A DNA stretch of 59,953 nucleotides from Planctomycetes bacterium ADurb.Bin069 (GTDB lineage: Bacteria > Planctomycetota > UBA8108 > UBA8890 > UBA8898). A program made the position numbers and the translations under genes. The stretch lies in NCBI GenBank assembly GCA_002070955.1, contig MWEK01000026.1, forward strand, positions 1 through 59,953, read 5' to 3'. The notes below the pieces were generated by a model, which saw only the letters and a program-made list of their open reading frames with translations, was not told where the DNA came from and searched no databases. Positions 43,010 to 52,183 of this stretch are shown in pieces. How positions within the stretch are numbered: position 1 is the first letter of the stretch; the number at the start of each line of letters is the position of its first letter.

Positions 43010-43513
43010 ATGCACCACCGCGACGCGACGCCGCCCTGTCGCTGCCCCGCCCTCTCCTACGACGAGTGGGAGGGCCGGCGCGTCATGTTCACGCAAAAGC
43101 CGTTCTTGACCCGACGGGTGCCGCGCGCTTTCGGCGTGTCCATCGGCGTCGAGGAGGAAATCGGCGCCCTCCGGCGCCTGGCCCTGGCGCTCGACCTCCC
43201 CCTCGGCGAGCCGCCCATGGTGCTGGAGCGCGTCCGCGGATTCTTCCGCGGCGAGCTTTTGCTCGCCCTGGGCACCGACACGGGTCCGGAAAACATCGCG
43301 CGCCTGGACGGCGCGTACCTGGCGGCCGTCCACCGCGGCCCGCACGAAACGCTCGGCGCCGCCCGCGCGCGTTTCGTCGCGGCCATCGGCGGGGAACGCG
43401 GCGTGACGCCCCGCGAGATCTTCTACTGGTACACGGACTGCCCGCGCTGCCGGGACGCGCGCGGCGGGCCGGTCACGATTATCCTGGCAAGGATCGGCGC
43501 GTCCGAGGCGTGA
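43010..43513 (+). CDS. Small conserved protein with CRCP and CPRC motifs (GyrI-like fold suspected)
   Basis: 167 residues, with no signal peptide and so probably cytoplasmic. From memory it resembles a family of about 160-residue proteins that begin with a Cys-Pro motif plus 'W(D/E)G' and end in 'YTTCPKCAK'; here these are 'CRCPALSYDEWEGRRVMFT' and 'FYWYTDCPRCRDARGG'. The middle ('ARLDGAYLAAVHRGPHETLG') fits a GyrI-like effector-binding fold. I cannot assign an activity. The two Cys pairs could bind a metal. No Shine-Dalgarno site precedes the ATG and a -10-like box ends only six bases upstream. It stands alone, divergent from the HpnB-like gene. Confidence 0.65.
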   Translation: MHHRDATPPCRCPALSYDEWEGRRVMFTQKPFLTRRVPRAFGVSIGVEEEIGALRRLALALDLPLGEPPMVLERVRGFFRGELLLALGTDTGPENIARLDGAYLAAVHRGPHETLGAARARFVAAIGGERGVTPREIFYWYTDCPRCRDARGGPVTIILARIGASEA

Positions 43514-43590
43514 GCGCCGAAGGCGGCACGGAAGCCGCGGCGGCGAGAACCGGCGCCGGACGCCGCGCGCTTGCGCGGCCCGGCGCGCCC

Positions 43591-44298
43591 TCAGAAATGC
43601 GGCGCGAACAAGGCCAGGTGCGCCGCGAGATCCTCGCGCGCGGCCTTGGCCTCGCCGTCTTCGAGCGTGTCGAAGAAGGCGCCGAAGCTCCACGCTTCGT
43701 CATCCTTCGTCACGTGGAGCAGCCGCGCCTTGAAGGCCGTGGAGCGGCTCGCGAAGGGGAGCTCGAACTCCACCCTGATCGCGCCCGCGTCCAGAATGCT
43801 CCTTCCCGCCTCGGGCGGAACCCAGAACGAAAGGCCGTCCGAGGACAGATCGCGCATGAAGCCCTCGATCTCCTCGGTGCGCTCTCCGACCACGGCGGTT
43901 ATACCGACCCTGTGGCCGTCCTCCACCACGATGCGCGGCGAGAGACGGCGGTTGAACATGGCGCTCAACTCGCGCGGCACGCGTTCGATGAGCCCCAGCC
44001 AGTCCGTGAATCTGACCCCGAGAAAGAGCGAATCCCCCATGACGCGGGTGTGGAGAACGGTGCCGGGCTCCACCATGGGCTCGCGCAGCGACGGCGCCGT
44101 GATCTTCAGATACACCGTCTCGCGGGGCGTGACCGCGAGGATGGCGCCGCGCCGGGGCACGCAGACGCCGATACCTCCGATGGACACATCGGTTACGTCC
44201 GCCGGGAATTCGTGCCGCTTGTACTTGAGCTCCACGGCCAGAGCGTTCACCTCGTCGGGGCACGTGCGATACTGGCGGCGTGCGTCGAATTGCACCAT
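43591..44298 (-). CDS. PilZ-domain protein (two PilZ-like halves)
   Basis: 235 residues; GGGAGAAGAA precedes the ATG. The N-terminal half has 'RRQYR' (residues 7-11) and 'VTDVSIGGIGVCVPRRG', the RxxxR and D-x-S-x-G-G pattern that binds cyclic di-GMP in PilZ domains. The C-terminal half repeats it: 'NRRLSPRIVV' and 'MRDLSSDGLSFWVP', so it may be a tandem PilZ protein. No membrane segment is present. It should be a cytoplasmic c-di-GMP effector or a degenerate relative; the controlled process (surface attachment, polysaccharide, motility) cannot be inferred from its neighbours. Convergent with the small Cys-motif gene. Confidence 0.85.
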   Translation of the reverse strand: MVQFDARRQYRTCPDEVNALAVELKYKRHEFPADVTDVSIGGIGVCVPRRGAILAVTPRETVYLKITAPSLREPMVEPGTVLHTRVMGDSLFLGVRFTDWLGLIERVPRELSAMFNRRLSPRIVVEDGHRVGITAVVGERTEEIEGFMRDLSSDGLSFWVPPEAGRSILDAGAIRVEFELPFASRSTAFKARLLHVTKDDEAWSFGAFFDTLEDGEAKAAREDLAAHLALFAPHF

Positions 44299-44472
44299 TT
44301 CTTCTCCCGAGAACGGCCGCGCCGCGGGGAATCAAAGGAGCCGCCGCGGCCCGCGGGAATTCCTCCTCCATGTATCGGTAATCCTACCGGCGGGCTTTAT
44401 GCGGCGCCGCCCGGCGACGATCGCTTCAGTCTTACCGGACCGGCCGAGGCGCGGGCCCCCCGGGCGCCGGGT

Positions 44473-44501
44473 TTACCGGGGCGGCGCTCCCGGACTATAA
44501 T
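44473..44501 (+). promoter_or_regulatory. Promoter of the esterase-rhamnosidase unit
   Basis: A perfect TATAAT (44496-44501) with TTACCG (44473-44478) 17 bases upstream; the -35 matches only three of six. The start codon is 70 bases on. Confidence 0.5.
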
Positions 44502-44570
44502 CACGGTTGCGCGGCGCCGCGCGCTCGCGCGGCAATGCCCCCGAACCAGGTGCGACCCAAGGAGGACCCG

Positions 44571-45317
44571 ATGAACTCAGGCGCCTTTCTCTGCGTGTTG
44601 TCGTTGGCATGCGTCGCGGTCATGGCGGCCGATCAGCCGGCCGCGCAGCCCGGGCAGAGCGCCCAGCATTTCGAAAAACAGGTCCCGGTGGCCTTCGACT
44701 ACCTTCTGTTCCTGCCCGAGGGCTACGACGCCGCGGCGGAAAAGCGCTGGCCCCTCATCCTGTTCCTCCACGGCGCGGGGGAGCGCGGGAGCGATCTGGC
44801 CAAGGTGAAGGTCCACGGGCCGCCCAAGATCGTCGAGAAGAAGAAGGACTTCCCCTTCATCGTCGTGTCGCCGCAGTGCCCGGCCGGCGAGTGGTGGGAT
44901 CCCTTCAAGCTGACGGCGCTCCTGGACGGCGTCACGGCGGCCTACCGCGTCGATCCGGCGCGCGTCTACCTCACGGGCCTGTCGATGGGCGGTTTCGGCA
45001 CGTGGGAACTGGCCATGCGCATGCCCCACAGATTCGCGGCGATCGCGCCCATCTGCGGGGGCGGCAATCCGACCATGGCCGCCTTCCGCTTGAGGGACAT
45101 GCCCGTATGGGTGTTCCACGGCGACGCCGATCCCGTCGTCAACGTGAAGCTCAGCGACGACATGGTGGCGGCCCTGAAGAAGGCAGGCAACGAAGTCAAG
45201 TACACCCGCTACGAGGGCGTCGGCCACGACTCGTGGACGAAGTCCTACGATAATGACGAACTGTATGCCTGGTTCCTGGCGCACGCGCGCAAGGATGCCG
45301 ACAAAGGCGGGAAGTGA
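44571..45317 (+). CDS. Exported alpha/beta-hydrolase (carbohydrate esterase or phospholipase-like)
   Basis: 248 residues from ATG 44571, five bases after AAGGAGG. Signal peptide about 1-20. Catalytic triad: S138 in 'GLSMGGFG', the Asp in 'VFHGDADPVV' and His in 'YEGVGHDSW'. 'LILFLHGAGERGSDL' gives the oxyanion-hole region and 'FIVVSPQCPAGEWW' follows. This is the short esterase family often annotated as phospholipase/carboxylesterase or feruloyl-esterase-like and found with plant-polysaccharide enzymes. Placed 32 bases before an alpha-L-rhamnosidase gene on the same strand, so it may remove acyl groups from the same glycan. Substrate not proven. Confidence 0.88.
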   Translation: MNSGAFLCVLSLACVAVMAADQPAAQPGQSAQHFEKQVPVAFDYLLFLPEGYDAAAEKRWPLILFLHGAGERGSDLAKVKVHGPPKIVEKKKDFPFIVVSPQCPAGEWWDPFKLTALLDGVTAAYRVDPARVYLTGLSMGGFGTWELAMRMPHRFAAIAPICGGGNPTMAAFRLRDMPVWVFHGDADPVVNVKLSDDMVAALKKAGNEVKYTRYEGVGHDSWTKSYDNDELYAWFLAHARKDADKGGK

Positions 45318-45349
45318 CCCCTCGCCCCGCGGAGAACCGGAGGAAACCC

Positions 45350-48226
45350 ATGCCGACCCCGAAGATCATCGTCTTGTTCTGCGGCGCGTGGCTGCTTGCC
45401 GGCGGCGCGCGCGCCGCCGACGTCACGGTCCGGGACCTGAGGTGCGAGTACCTCGCCAACCCCCTCGCCATCGACTCGGATGCGCCGCGCCTGAGCTGGA
45501 CGATCGCGGCGAGCGGCCGCGGCGTCGCCCAAACCGCCTATCGGATTCTCGCCGCGGGCTCCGAGGCGGCCCTCGCCGCCGATCGGGGCGACCTCTGGGA
45601 CAGCGGCAAGACGGCGTCCCGCGCGACGGCGCAGATCCCCTACGCGGGCAAGGCGCTTGCGGCCGGCGCCTTAGCCTTCTGGAAGGTCAAGGTCTGGACC
45701 GCCGACGGCCGCGAGTCGGCCTGGAGCGCCCCGGCCTGGTGGCGCAAGGGATTCGCGCGGCCCGAGGATTGGCGGGCGCAGTGGATCGGCGCGCGCGGCC
45801 CTCTTCCCGAGGGATCCCCGACGCCGCCGCAGCCCTCGCCTTACCTGCGCACAACCTTCACGCTGGGAGCCAAGCCCGTCCGAGCGGTGCTTTCGTGCTC
45901 GGCCCTGGGCCTGTACTTCGCGCGCATCAACGGGCGGAGCGTCTGGGCTTCCGAAATGGCGTCCGAGGGGACGCCGCTCGGGGAGCGTTTTCTCGCGCCC
46001 GAGTGGACCGACTACCGCAAGCGCATCCAGTACCAGGCCTACGACGTGACCGCGCTCCTTGAGGAAGGCCGGAACACGCTGGGAGCGGTGCTGGGGGAAG
46101 GCTGGTACGCGGGACGCATCGGCATCTCGCACATCGTGCCGGACGGCGGGTTGCGCAATTTCTACGGCCGCGACCTCGCGTTCCTCGCGCAGCTCGATGT
46201 GGAGTTCGCCGACGGAACGAAGCGGACGATCGCCAGCGACGCCTCGTGGAAGGCGTCCCGGGACGGGCCGATCCTCCAGGCCTGCCTGCTGGACGGCGAG
46301 GTCCAAGATGCGCGCAAGCGCTTTCCGGGCTGGGACAGGCCCGCCTTCGATGACTCGGCTTGGCAGCCGGTCGCGGTCCGCCCCGCGCCCGCGGCCGCCC
46401 TCGTCGCCCAACCCAACGAACCCGTGCGCGCGACGGAGGAACTCCTCCCCGTGGCCGAGACGCAGCCCGCGCCGGGAACGTATATCTTCGACTTCGGCCA
46501 GGAGATCGCCGGCGTCTGCAGGCTCGCGGTCGCCGGGCCGGCCGGCGCGACGGTGACGCTCAGACACGCCGAAGCGCTGGCGGACGACGGCACGCTCTAC
46601 CGCGACAACCTGCGCATGCAGGTCTACGCCGGCGACCCCAAACTCAAGCTGGGCAAGTACCTCGGCGCCCGGCAGGAGGACCGCTTCACGCTGGGCGGCG
46701 GAGGCGAGGAGACCTTCCTGCCGCGCTTCACCTATCACGGCTTCAGGTACGTCGAGGTGACGGGGCTTCCCGAGCGCGCGGCGCTCAAGGGAATCGCGGC
46801 CGTCGCGTTCCATTCGGCGCCGCCCGCCGCGGGCCGCTTCGAATGCTCAAGCCCCCTCCTCAACAAGCTCATGAGCAACATCGTCTGGACGCTCAGGGAC
46901 AACCTGCACAGCGTGCCGACCGACTGCCCCCAGCGCGATGAGCGCATGGGCTGGACGGGGGACATGCTCGTCTTCGCCCAGCCCGCCTGCCAGCTCATGG
47001 ACATGGCCGCGTTCTTCACCAAATGGGCCCAGGACCTGCGCGACGCCCAGGCCGACGACGGCCGGTACCCGGACTTCGCGCCGCATCCTTTCGATCCCAA
47101 CGCGCGCTTCTCCGGCGTTCCCGCCTGGGGCGACGCGGGGGTGGTCATCCCCTGGCGCATGTACGTCAATTACGGTGACACGCGCCTGCTCCAGGCGCAC
47201 TTCGAGTCCGCGCGCCGGTGGGTCGACTGGATCCGGGACGGCAACCCGGACTTGCTCTGGAAAAAGAACCGCCACAACGACTACGGCGACTGGCTCAACG
47301 GCGACACCCTCAAGTTGGAGGGCTTCGGCTACCCCAAGGGCGGAGCGCAAGTGCCCAAGGAGGTGTTCGCGACGGCGTTCTTCCAGCACTCCGCGAGCCT
47401 GGTCGCCAAGATGGCGAAGGCCATCGGCCGCGCCGACGACGCGGCGCGGTACGCCAAGCTCGCCGAGGACATTCGGGCCGCCTTCGTGCGGGCGTACGTG
47501 GCGCCCGACGGCGAAATCCGCGGCGACACCCAGGCCGGGTACGCCCTCGCCCTCGGCTTCGACCTGCTCCCGGAAAACCTGCGGGCCGAAGCCGCGCTGC
47601 GCCTGGCGAAGCGGGTGGCCGACTACAAGGGCCATATCTCGACGGGCTTCCACACCACCGTGCACCTCATGAACGAGCTCACGCGCTACGGGCACGATGT
47701 CATCGCCTACGAACTCATCAACAACCGCACGATCCCCTCGTGGGGCTACACGATCGAGCAGGGCGCGACGACCATCTGGGAGCGGTGGGACGGGTTCGTC
47801 AGGGGCCGCGGCTTCCAGGACCCGGGCATGAACTCCTTATGCCACTACGCAATCGGTTCGGTCAGCGAGTGGATGTATCGGACGATCCTCGGCATCAATC
47901 CCGACGAGGCGGCGCCGGGCTACGCGCACTTCTTCCTGAAGCCGCGCCCGGGCGGCGGCCTCACCTGGGCCAAGGGCGCCTACGACTCGCTGCGCGGCCG
48001 CATCGAGAGCGAGTGGCGCAGGGCGGGCGACACCGTGATCTACGAATTCACCGTGCCCGCCAACACGACGGCGACTCTGTACCTCCCGGCGCGGGACAAA
48101 CGCGTCGTGACCGAGGGCGGGAAGCCCGCCGAAAACGCCTTGGGCGTCGCCTTCCTGCGGCACGAAGGCGATTCCGCGGTGTTCGCCCTGGGCTCCGGCA
48201 GCTACCGGTTCGAGGTGGGAAAGTAA
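45350..48226 (+). CDS. Exported alpha-L-rhamnosidase, GH78
   Basis: 958 residues from ATG 45350 (GGAGG six bases before). Signal peptide about 1-23. The usual GH78 order follows: an Ig-like N-domain ('LRCEYLANPLAIDSDAPRLS'), the Bac_rhamnosid_N sandwich (about 155-330, 'CSALGLYFARINGR'), a middle beta domain ('YIFDFGQEIAGVCRLAV'), and the six-hairpin catalytic domain from about 490 to 850. Catalytic signatures are 'CPQRDERMGWTGDMLVF', which holds the acid residue region, and 'GATTIWERWDGF', whose Glu is the expected base. A C-terminal beta domain ends the protein. It should remove terminal L-rhamnose from polysaccharide or glycosides outside the cytoplasm. Second gene of a two-gene unit with the esterase. 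Confidence 0.95.
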   Translation: MPTPKIIVLFCGAWLLAGGARAADVTVRDLRCEYLANPLAIDSDAPRLSWTIAASGRGVAQTAYRILAAGSEAALAADRGDLWDSGKTASRATAQIPYAGKALAAGALAFWKVKVWTADGRESAWSAPAWWRKGFARPEDWRAQWIGARGPLPEGSPTPPQPSPYLRTTFTLGAKPVRAVLSCSALGLYFARINGRSVWASEMASEGTPLGERFLAPEWTDYRKRIQYQAYDVTALLEEGRNTLGAVLGEGWYAGRIGISHIVPDGGLRNFYGRDLAFLAQLDVEFADGTKRTIASDASWKASRDGPILQACLLDGEVQDARKRFPGWDRPAFDDSAWQPVAVRPAPAAALVAQPNEPVRATEELLPVAETQPAPGTYIFDFGQEIAGVCRLAVAGPAGATVTLRHAEALADDGTLYRDNLRMQVYAGDPKLKLGKYLGARQEDRFTLGGGGEETFLPRFTYHGFRYVEVTGLPERAALKGIAAVAFHSAPPAAGRFECSSPLLNKLMSNIVWTLRDNLHSVPTDCPQRDERMGWTGDMLVFAQPACQLMDMAAFFTKWAQDLRDAQADDGRYPDFAPHPFDPNARFSGVPAWGDAGVVIPWRMYVNYGDTRLLQAHFESARRWVDWIRDGNPDLLWKKNRHNDYGDWLNGDTLKLEGFGYPKGGAQVPKEVFATAFFQHSASLVAKMAKAIGRADDAARYAKLAEDIRAAFVRAYVAPDGEIRGDTQAGYALALGFDLLPENLRAEAALRLAKRVADYKGHISTGFHTTVHLMNELTRYGHDVIAYELINNRTIPSWGYTIEQGATTIWERWDGFVRGRGFQDPGMNSLCHYAIGSVSEWMYRTILGINPDEAAPGYAHFFLKPRPGGGLTWAKGAYDSLRGRIESEWRRAGDTVIYEFTVPANTTATLYLPARDKRVVTEGGKPAENALGVAFLRHEGDSAVFALGSGSYRFEVGK

Positions 48227-48298
48227 GCGAAAGCCGGCGGCCGGCCGGTCTTCTCTCCGTCCTCCGCGGCCCTCGGCGGCCTCCGCGCCCTCGCGCCA

Positions 48299-48327
48299 TT
48301 GCACCGCCGCGCGTCATTGACTATGAT
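48299..48327 (+). promoter_or_regulatory. Promoter of the nuo operon
   Basis: TTGCAC (48299-48304), a 17-base spacer and TATGAT (48322-48327, five of six), 48 bases before nuoA. The -35 is weak. Confidence 0.5.
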
Positions 48328-48375
48328 CATTCCCTCGGATCGGCACGGACCGCCCCGGGGCATCCTGGAGCAGGC

Positions 48376-48726
48376 ATGGAGTACTTTTTCATCCTGGTGT
48401 TCATCGCCCTGTCCGCGGCGTTCGTCGCGGGCGGCCTCATCGCGTCGCGCCTCGTCGCGCCGCGGCGGCCCGGCGATGTCAAGAACTCCCCCTACGAGTG
48501 CGGCGAGCAGCCCATCGGCCGCACTTGGATCCAGTTCAACGTCGGGTATTACCTCTTCGCGCTCCTCTTCCTCGTCTTCGACGTCGAGGCGGCCTTCCTC
48601 TATCCCTGGGCCGTGATCGTGCGGGAAGTCGGCCTTGTGGGACTGATCGAGGTCGGAATCTTCATCCTCGTTCTGATCGCCGGCCTGCTTTACGCCTGGA
48701 AGAAAGGAGCCCTGGAGTGGCTCTGA
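48376..48726 (+). CDS. nuoA: NADH-quinone oxidoreductase subunit A
   Basis: 116 residues from ATG 48376 with TGGAG upstream. Three membrane helices (about 2-22, 58-80, 86-108). The hallmark loop '[20 protein letters not shown]' and '[20 protein letters not shown]' identify NuoA; the Cys and acidic residues belong to the quinone-channel entry. First gene of an 11-gene complex I operon. Its last codons overlap the GTG start of nuoB by 10 bases. Confidence 0.97.
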   Translation: MEYFFILVFIALSAAFVAGGLIASRLVAPRRPGDVKNSPYECGEQPIGRTWIQFNVGYYLFALLFLVFDVEAAFLYPWAVIVREVGLVGLIEVGIFILVLIAGLLYAWKKGALEWL

Positions 48727-49412
48727 TCGTCGACGCGCTGCCGGGAATCGCCGAGAAGATCCCCGGCGGGCAGGTGCTCGTGACGTCGCTGGACTGGCTG
48801 CTCAACTGGTCGCGGGCCAACAGCCTTTGGCCGCTGTCCTTCGGCACGAAGTGCTGCGCCATCGAAATGCTCATGGCCACGGGCGCCAGCCACCAGGACC
48901 TGTCGCGTTTCGGCGCGGAGGTCGCCCGCAATACTCCCCGCCAGGCCGACTTCATGGTGGTCGCCGGCGCGATCGTCAAGAAGATGGCCCCGCGCATGCG
49001 CATGCTCTACGAACAGATGGCCGAGCCCCGCTGGGTGATGGCCACCGGCTCGTGCGCCATCTCGGGCGGACCTTTCATATACAACTCCTACCACATCGTC
49101 CGCGGCGTCGATGAGATCGTGCCGGTGGATGTGTATGTCCCCGGCTGCCCGCCGCGGCCCGAGGCCTTCTTCTGGGGGCTCTTAGCCCTCCAGACCATGA
49201 TCCGCCGGGGCGAGACCGCCCGGCGGCCGGGCGTGCGCCGCAAACCGGTGCTCGCGGCGCTGCCGCAGGGGATCACGGCCGGCGACATTCGGGCCGAAAT
49301 CCGCGCCGGCCTGGAGGCCGAGAACGAGGTCGAAGTCCAGAAAGCCGCCGCGGCCTCGCCGTGGCACGGAAAGCTCAGGCAATGGATGGCGACGCACTTG
49401 TACCCGCCGTAA
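48717..49412 (+). CDS. nuoB: NADH-quinone oxidoreductase subunit B (N2 cluster)
   Basis: 231 residues from GTG 48717, eight bases after AAGGAG. The four Cys ligands of the N2 [4Fe-4S] cluster are present: the pair in '[12 protein letters not shown]', one in '[10 protein letters not shown]' and one in '[12 protein letters not shown]'. It passes electrons to quinone at the NuoB-NuoD interface in the peripheral arm. The C-terminus extends about 55 residues beyond the core and is charged and helical ('[18 protein letters not shown]'). It overlaps nuoA and nuoC. Confidence 0.97.
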   Translation: MALIVDALPGIAEKIPGGQVLVTSLDWLLNWSRANSLWPLSFGTKCCAIEMLMATGASHQDLSRFGAEVARNTPRQADFMVVAGAIVKKMAPRMRMLYEQMAEPRWVMATGSCAISGGPFIYNSYHIVRGVDEIVPVDVYVPGCPPRPEAFFWGLLALQTMIRRGETARRPGVRRKPVLAALPQGITAGDIRAEIRAGLEAENEVEVQKAAAASPWHGKLRQWMATHLYPP

Positions 49413-49852
49413 TGGGAATCGCGCCCGGCATCGAAAGACACGCGAAGGTCAACCGCCCGGCCGTGCGCGTTCCGGCCGAGCGCCTTCTCCAGGTCGCCGC
49501 ACGCCTCCGGGACGACCCCGCCTTCGCCTTCGATCTTCTGCTGGACCACGCCGCGGTGGACCGGCACGCCGAGAACCGCTTCGAACTCTTCTACCACCTC
49601 TTCTCCACCGCCCACGGGCACGCCCTCACCTTGACGGCGCTCGTGCCCCGCGACGCGCCCGTCGCGCCCACCGTGAGCTGCATCTGGCCCGCCGCCCGGT
49701 GGCACGAGCGCGAGGCCTACGACTTGATGGGCATCCTCTACGACGAGCACCCGGACCTCCGGCGGCTCTTCCTTGAGGATGATTGGCAGGGCTTCCCCCT
49801 CAGGAAGGATTACCGCGACCCCGACATGCTGGAGCTTCCGGGCCGACCATGA
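49382..49852 (+). CDS. nuoC: NADH-quinone oxidoreductase subunit C
   Basis: 156 residues from ATG 49382, which keeps an N-terminal helix ('[20 protein letters not shown]') and overlaps nuoB by 31 bases. An ATG at 49412, overlapping the nuoB stop as TAATG, is the other candidate. NuoC signatures: '[20 protein letters not shown]', '[13 protein letters not shown]', '[15 protein letters not shown]', '[20 protein letters not shown]' and '[20 protein letters not shown]'. Part of the quinone-reducing module together with NuoD. The stop overlaps the nuoD start as ATGA. Confidence 0.95.
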   Translation: MDGDALVPAVMGIAPGIERHAKVNRPAVRVPAERLLQVAARLRDDPAFAFDLLLDHAAVDRHAENRFELFYHLFSTAHGHALTLTALVPRDAPVAPTVSCIWPAARWHEREAYDLMGILYDEHPDLRRLFLEDDWQGFPLRKDYRDPDMLELPGRP

Positions 49853-51012
49853 CCGTCACGGTGAAGACGCTCAACGACATCATCGCGCCGCCCGGCGCGG
49901 CGGCGAGCGCCCTCGCGACGGAGGAGTACTTCATCAACATGGGGCCCCAGCACCCCATCGCGCACGGCTCGCTCAGGCTCGTGGTGCGCCTGGACGGCGA
50001 GACCGTCCGGGAAGTGATTCCCGTTCCGGGGTACGTCCACCGCGGCCTGGAGAAGATGGCCGAGCACCTCTCCTGGCGCCAGATCATCCACCTCACCGAC
50101 CGCATGGACTACCTCTCGGCCCTGATGAACAACTGGGCCGTCGCCCGGACGATCGAACAGGCCGCCGGGCTGGCCACGAACCCGCGGATCGAGACGATTC
50201 GCACCCTCATGGCCGAACTGCAGCGCCTGCAGAGCCACGTCCTCTGGTGGGGCGTCCTGGGCATGGATCTGGGGGCCTTCACGCCCTTCTTGTACGGGTT
50301 CCGGGAACGGGAGGTGATCGGCGAGATCTTCGAGGAGACCATCGGCGCCCGCCTCACCATGAACTACATCCAGCCGGGCGGGCTCATGGACGACATTCAC
50401 CCGGACTTCGTCCGCAAGACCAAGCAGGTGCTCGCCTACCTGAAACCCAAGATCGACGAATACGACACGCTGCTTTCGGGCAATGTGATCCTGCAGGAAC
50501 GCCTGCGCAACATCGGCGTTCTGCCCGCCGCTCGCGCCATCGCCCTGGGCTGCACGGGGCCCGTCCTGCGCGCAAGCGGCGTGCCCTACGACCTCCGCAA
50601 GTGCGAGCCCTACGGCGTCTACGCCCAGGCCGACTTCGATGTGCCCGTGGGCGCGAAGGGCGACTGCTGGGACCGCTACTGCGTGCGCATCGAGGAAATG
50701 CGCCAGTCGATTCGCATCGTCGAGCAGCTCATCGACGGCATTCCCGACGGGCCCCACGCGACGGTGAAGTTCGGAGCCAGGATCAAGGTCCCCGAAGGCA
50801 TTCATTACGGTCAGATCGAGACGGCGCGCGGCATCCTCGGCGTCACCATCGCCGCGGATGGAAAGAGCGACGCGCCCTATCGGCTGCGTTTGCGTTCGCC
50901 GAATTTCAGCAATCTCTGGGCGGTCACCGAACTGGCGCGGGGCTGGAGAATCGCCGACATCATCGCGATCCAGTCGACGCTCGATCTGGTGGTCCCCGAC
51001 ATCGATAGATAG
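49849..51012 (+). CDS. nuoD: NADH-quinone oxidoreductase subunit D (quinone site)
   Basis: 387 residues from ATG 49849, four-base overlap with nuoC. 49-kDa subunit motifs: 'NMGPQHPIAHGSLRLVVRLD', 'GYVHRGLEKMAEHLSW', 'HLTDRMDYLSALMNNWAV', 'GMDLGAFTPFLYGFRERE' and the ending 'DIIAIQSTLDLVVPDIDR'. Derived from hydrogenase large subunits and forms the quinone-binding pocket with NuoB. Length is normal for a separate (non-CD-fused) NuoD. Confidence 0.97.
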   Translation: MTVTVKTLNDIIAPPGAAASALATEEYFINMGPQHPIAHGSLRLVVRLDGETVREVIPVPGYVHRGLEKMAEHLSWRQIIHLTDRMDYLSALMNNWAVARTIEQAAGLATNPRIETIRTLMAELQRLQSHVLWWGVLGMDLGAFTPFLYGFREREVIGEIFEETIGARLTMNYIQPGGLMDDIHPDFVRKTKQVLAYLKPKIDEYDTLLSGNVILQERLRNIGVLPAARAIALGCTGPVLRASGVPYDLRKCEPYGVYAQADFDVPVGAKGDCWDRYCVRIEEMRQSIRIVEQLIDGIPDGPHATVKFGARIKVPEGIHYGQIETARGILGVTIAADGKSDAPYRLRLRSPNFSNLWAVTELARGWRIADIIAIQSTLDLVVPDIDR

Positions 51013-51022
51013 AGGAGGGAAC

Positions 51023-52156
51023 GTGGCGGGAGCAGCGGCGCCGTTCGCGCTGTTCGCGGCGGCCCAGGCCGCGCCGGCCTGGCCGGTCAAGACCGTCGCC
51101 GCCCGGGCGGCGGAGGCGCTCCCCGACCATCCCTGGACGGCCGTGCTCTACATGGCGCTCGCCTTCGCGGGGCTCGGCGCCCTGGTCGCCGTCCTGGGCA
51201 TGGGGCTCATCTACCTGGAGCGCAAGATCGCGGCGCGCTTCCAATGCCGCCTCGGCCCCATGCGCGTCGGACCCCACGGCATCTTCCAGACCGTCGCCGA
51301 CACCTTCAAGCTCCTCTTCAAGGAGGACATCGTCCCCGCCCGGGCGGACAAGACGCTCCACCTGCTGGCGCCCTTCCTGGCCCTGAGTTCGACGGCGCTC
51401 ATGCTCGGCGTCATCCCCTACAGCCCGATCCTTCAGATAAGCGACGTCAACATCGGAGTCCTGTATATCGCCGCCGTGAGCGGCCTGGGCGTCATGGGCA
51501 TTCTCCTGGGCGGTTGGAGCTCCTACAACAAGTGGTCGCTCATCGGGGCCATGCGCGGCGCGGCGCAGATCATCTCCTACGAGGTGTCGGCTACGCTGGC
51601 GCTCCTGGTGGTCGTCATGTTCGCCGGGACGCTGTCGCTCTCCGGCATCGTCGCGAGCCAGGCCGAGGGGTGGTGGATTTGGCGGGCGCCCGTCGTCGGC
51701 GGCATCGCCTTCCTGATCTATCTCACGGCCTCCACCGCCGAGATCAACCGCACGCCCTTCGACATTCCCGAGGGCGAATCCGAGCTCACGGCCGGGTTTC
51801 ACACGGAGTACTCCGGCCTGCGCTTCGCCTTCTTTTTCCTGGCCGAGTTCATCAACATGTTCGTGGCGGCCGCCCTGACGGCCACCCTGTTCCTGGGAGG
51901 CTGGATGCCCTTCCACATCGGCGGCGCGAACGCGTTCAACGCCGTCATGGACCTCGTGCCGCCGGGGGTCTGGTTCCTCGGCAAGACCGCCTTCGTCGTT
52001 TTCGTGATCATGTGGTTCCGCTGGACGTTCCCGCGCCTGCGGGTGGACCAGCTCATGCGCTTGGAGTGGAAGCTGCTTCTGCCCATCGGCTTCGCGAACC
52101 TGGCCCTGGGGGCCCTCGCGGTGCTGTACGACCTGTATTTTTTCCCCGGCGCCTGA
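51023..52156 (+). CDS. nuoH: NADH-quinone oxidoreductase subunit H
   Basis: 377 residues from GTG 51023 after GAGGAGGGAAC. About eight membrane helices. Diagnostic segments: 'GLIYLERKIAARFQCRLGPM', 'GPHGIFQTVADTFKLLFKED', 'GGWSSYNKWSLIGAMRGAAQ', 'IISYEVSATLALLVVVMF' and 'EINRTPFDIPEGESELTAGF'. NuoH sits at the membrane side of the quinone tunnel and links electron transfer to proton pumping. The first 40 residues (Ala/Pro-rich) are a longer N-terminus than in E. coli. Confidence 0.97.
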   Translation: MAGAAAPFALFAAAQAAPAWPVKTVAARAAEALPDHPWTAVLYMALAFAGLGALVAVLGMGLIYLERKIAARFQCRLGPMRVGPHGIFQTVADTFKLLFKEDIVPARADKTLHLLAPFLALSSTALMLGVIPYSPILQISDVNIGVLYIAAVSGLGVMGILLGGWSSYNKWSLIGAMRGAAQIISYEVSATLALLVVVMFAGTLSLSGIVASQAEGWWIWRAPVVGGIAFLIYLTASTAEINRTPFDIPEGESELTAGFHTEYSGLRFAFFFLAEFINMFVAAALTATLFLGGWMPFHIGGANAFNAVMDLVPPGVWFLGKTAFVVFVIMWFRWTFPRLRVDQLMRLEWKLLLPIGFANLALGALAVLYDLYFFPGA

Positions 52157-52183
52157 GCGCGCGCCGCTTAAACGGAGTCCGAC

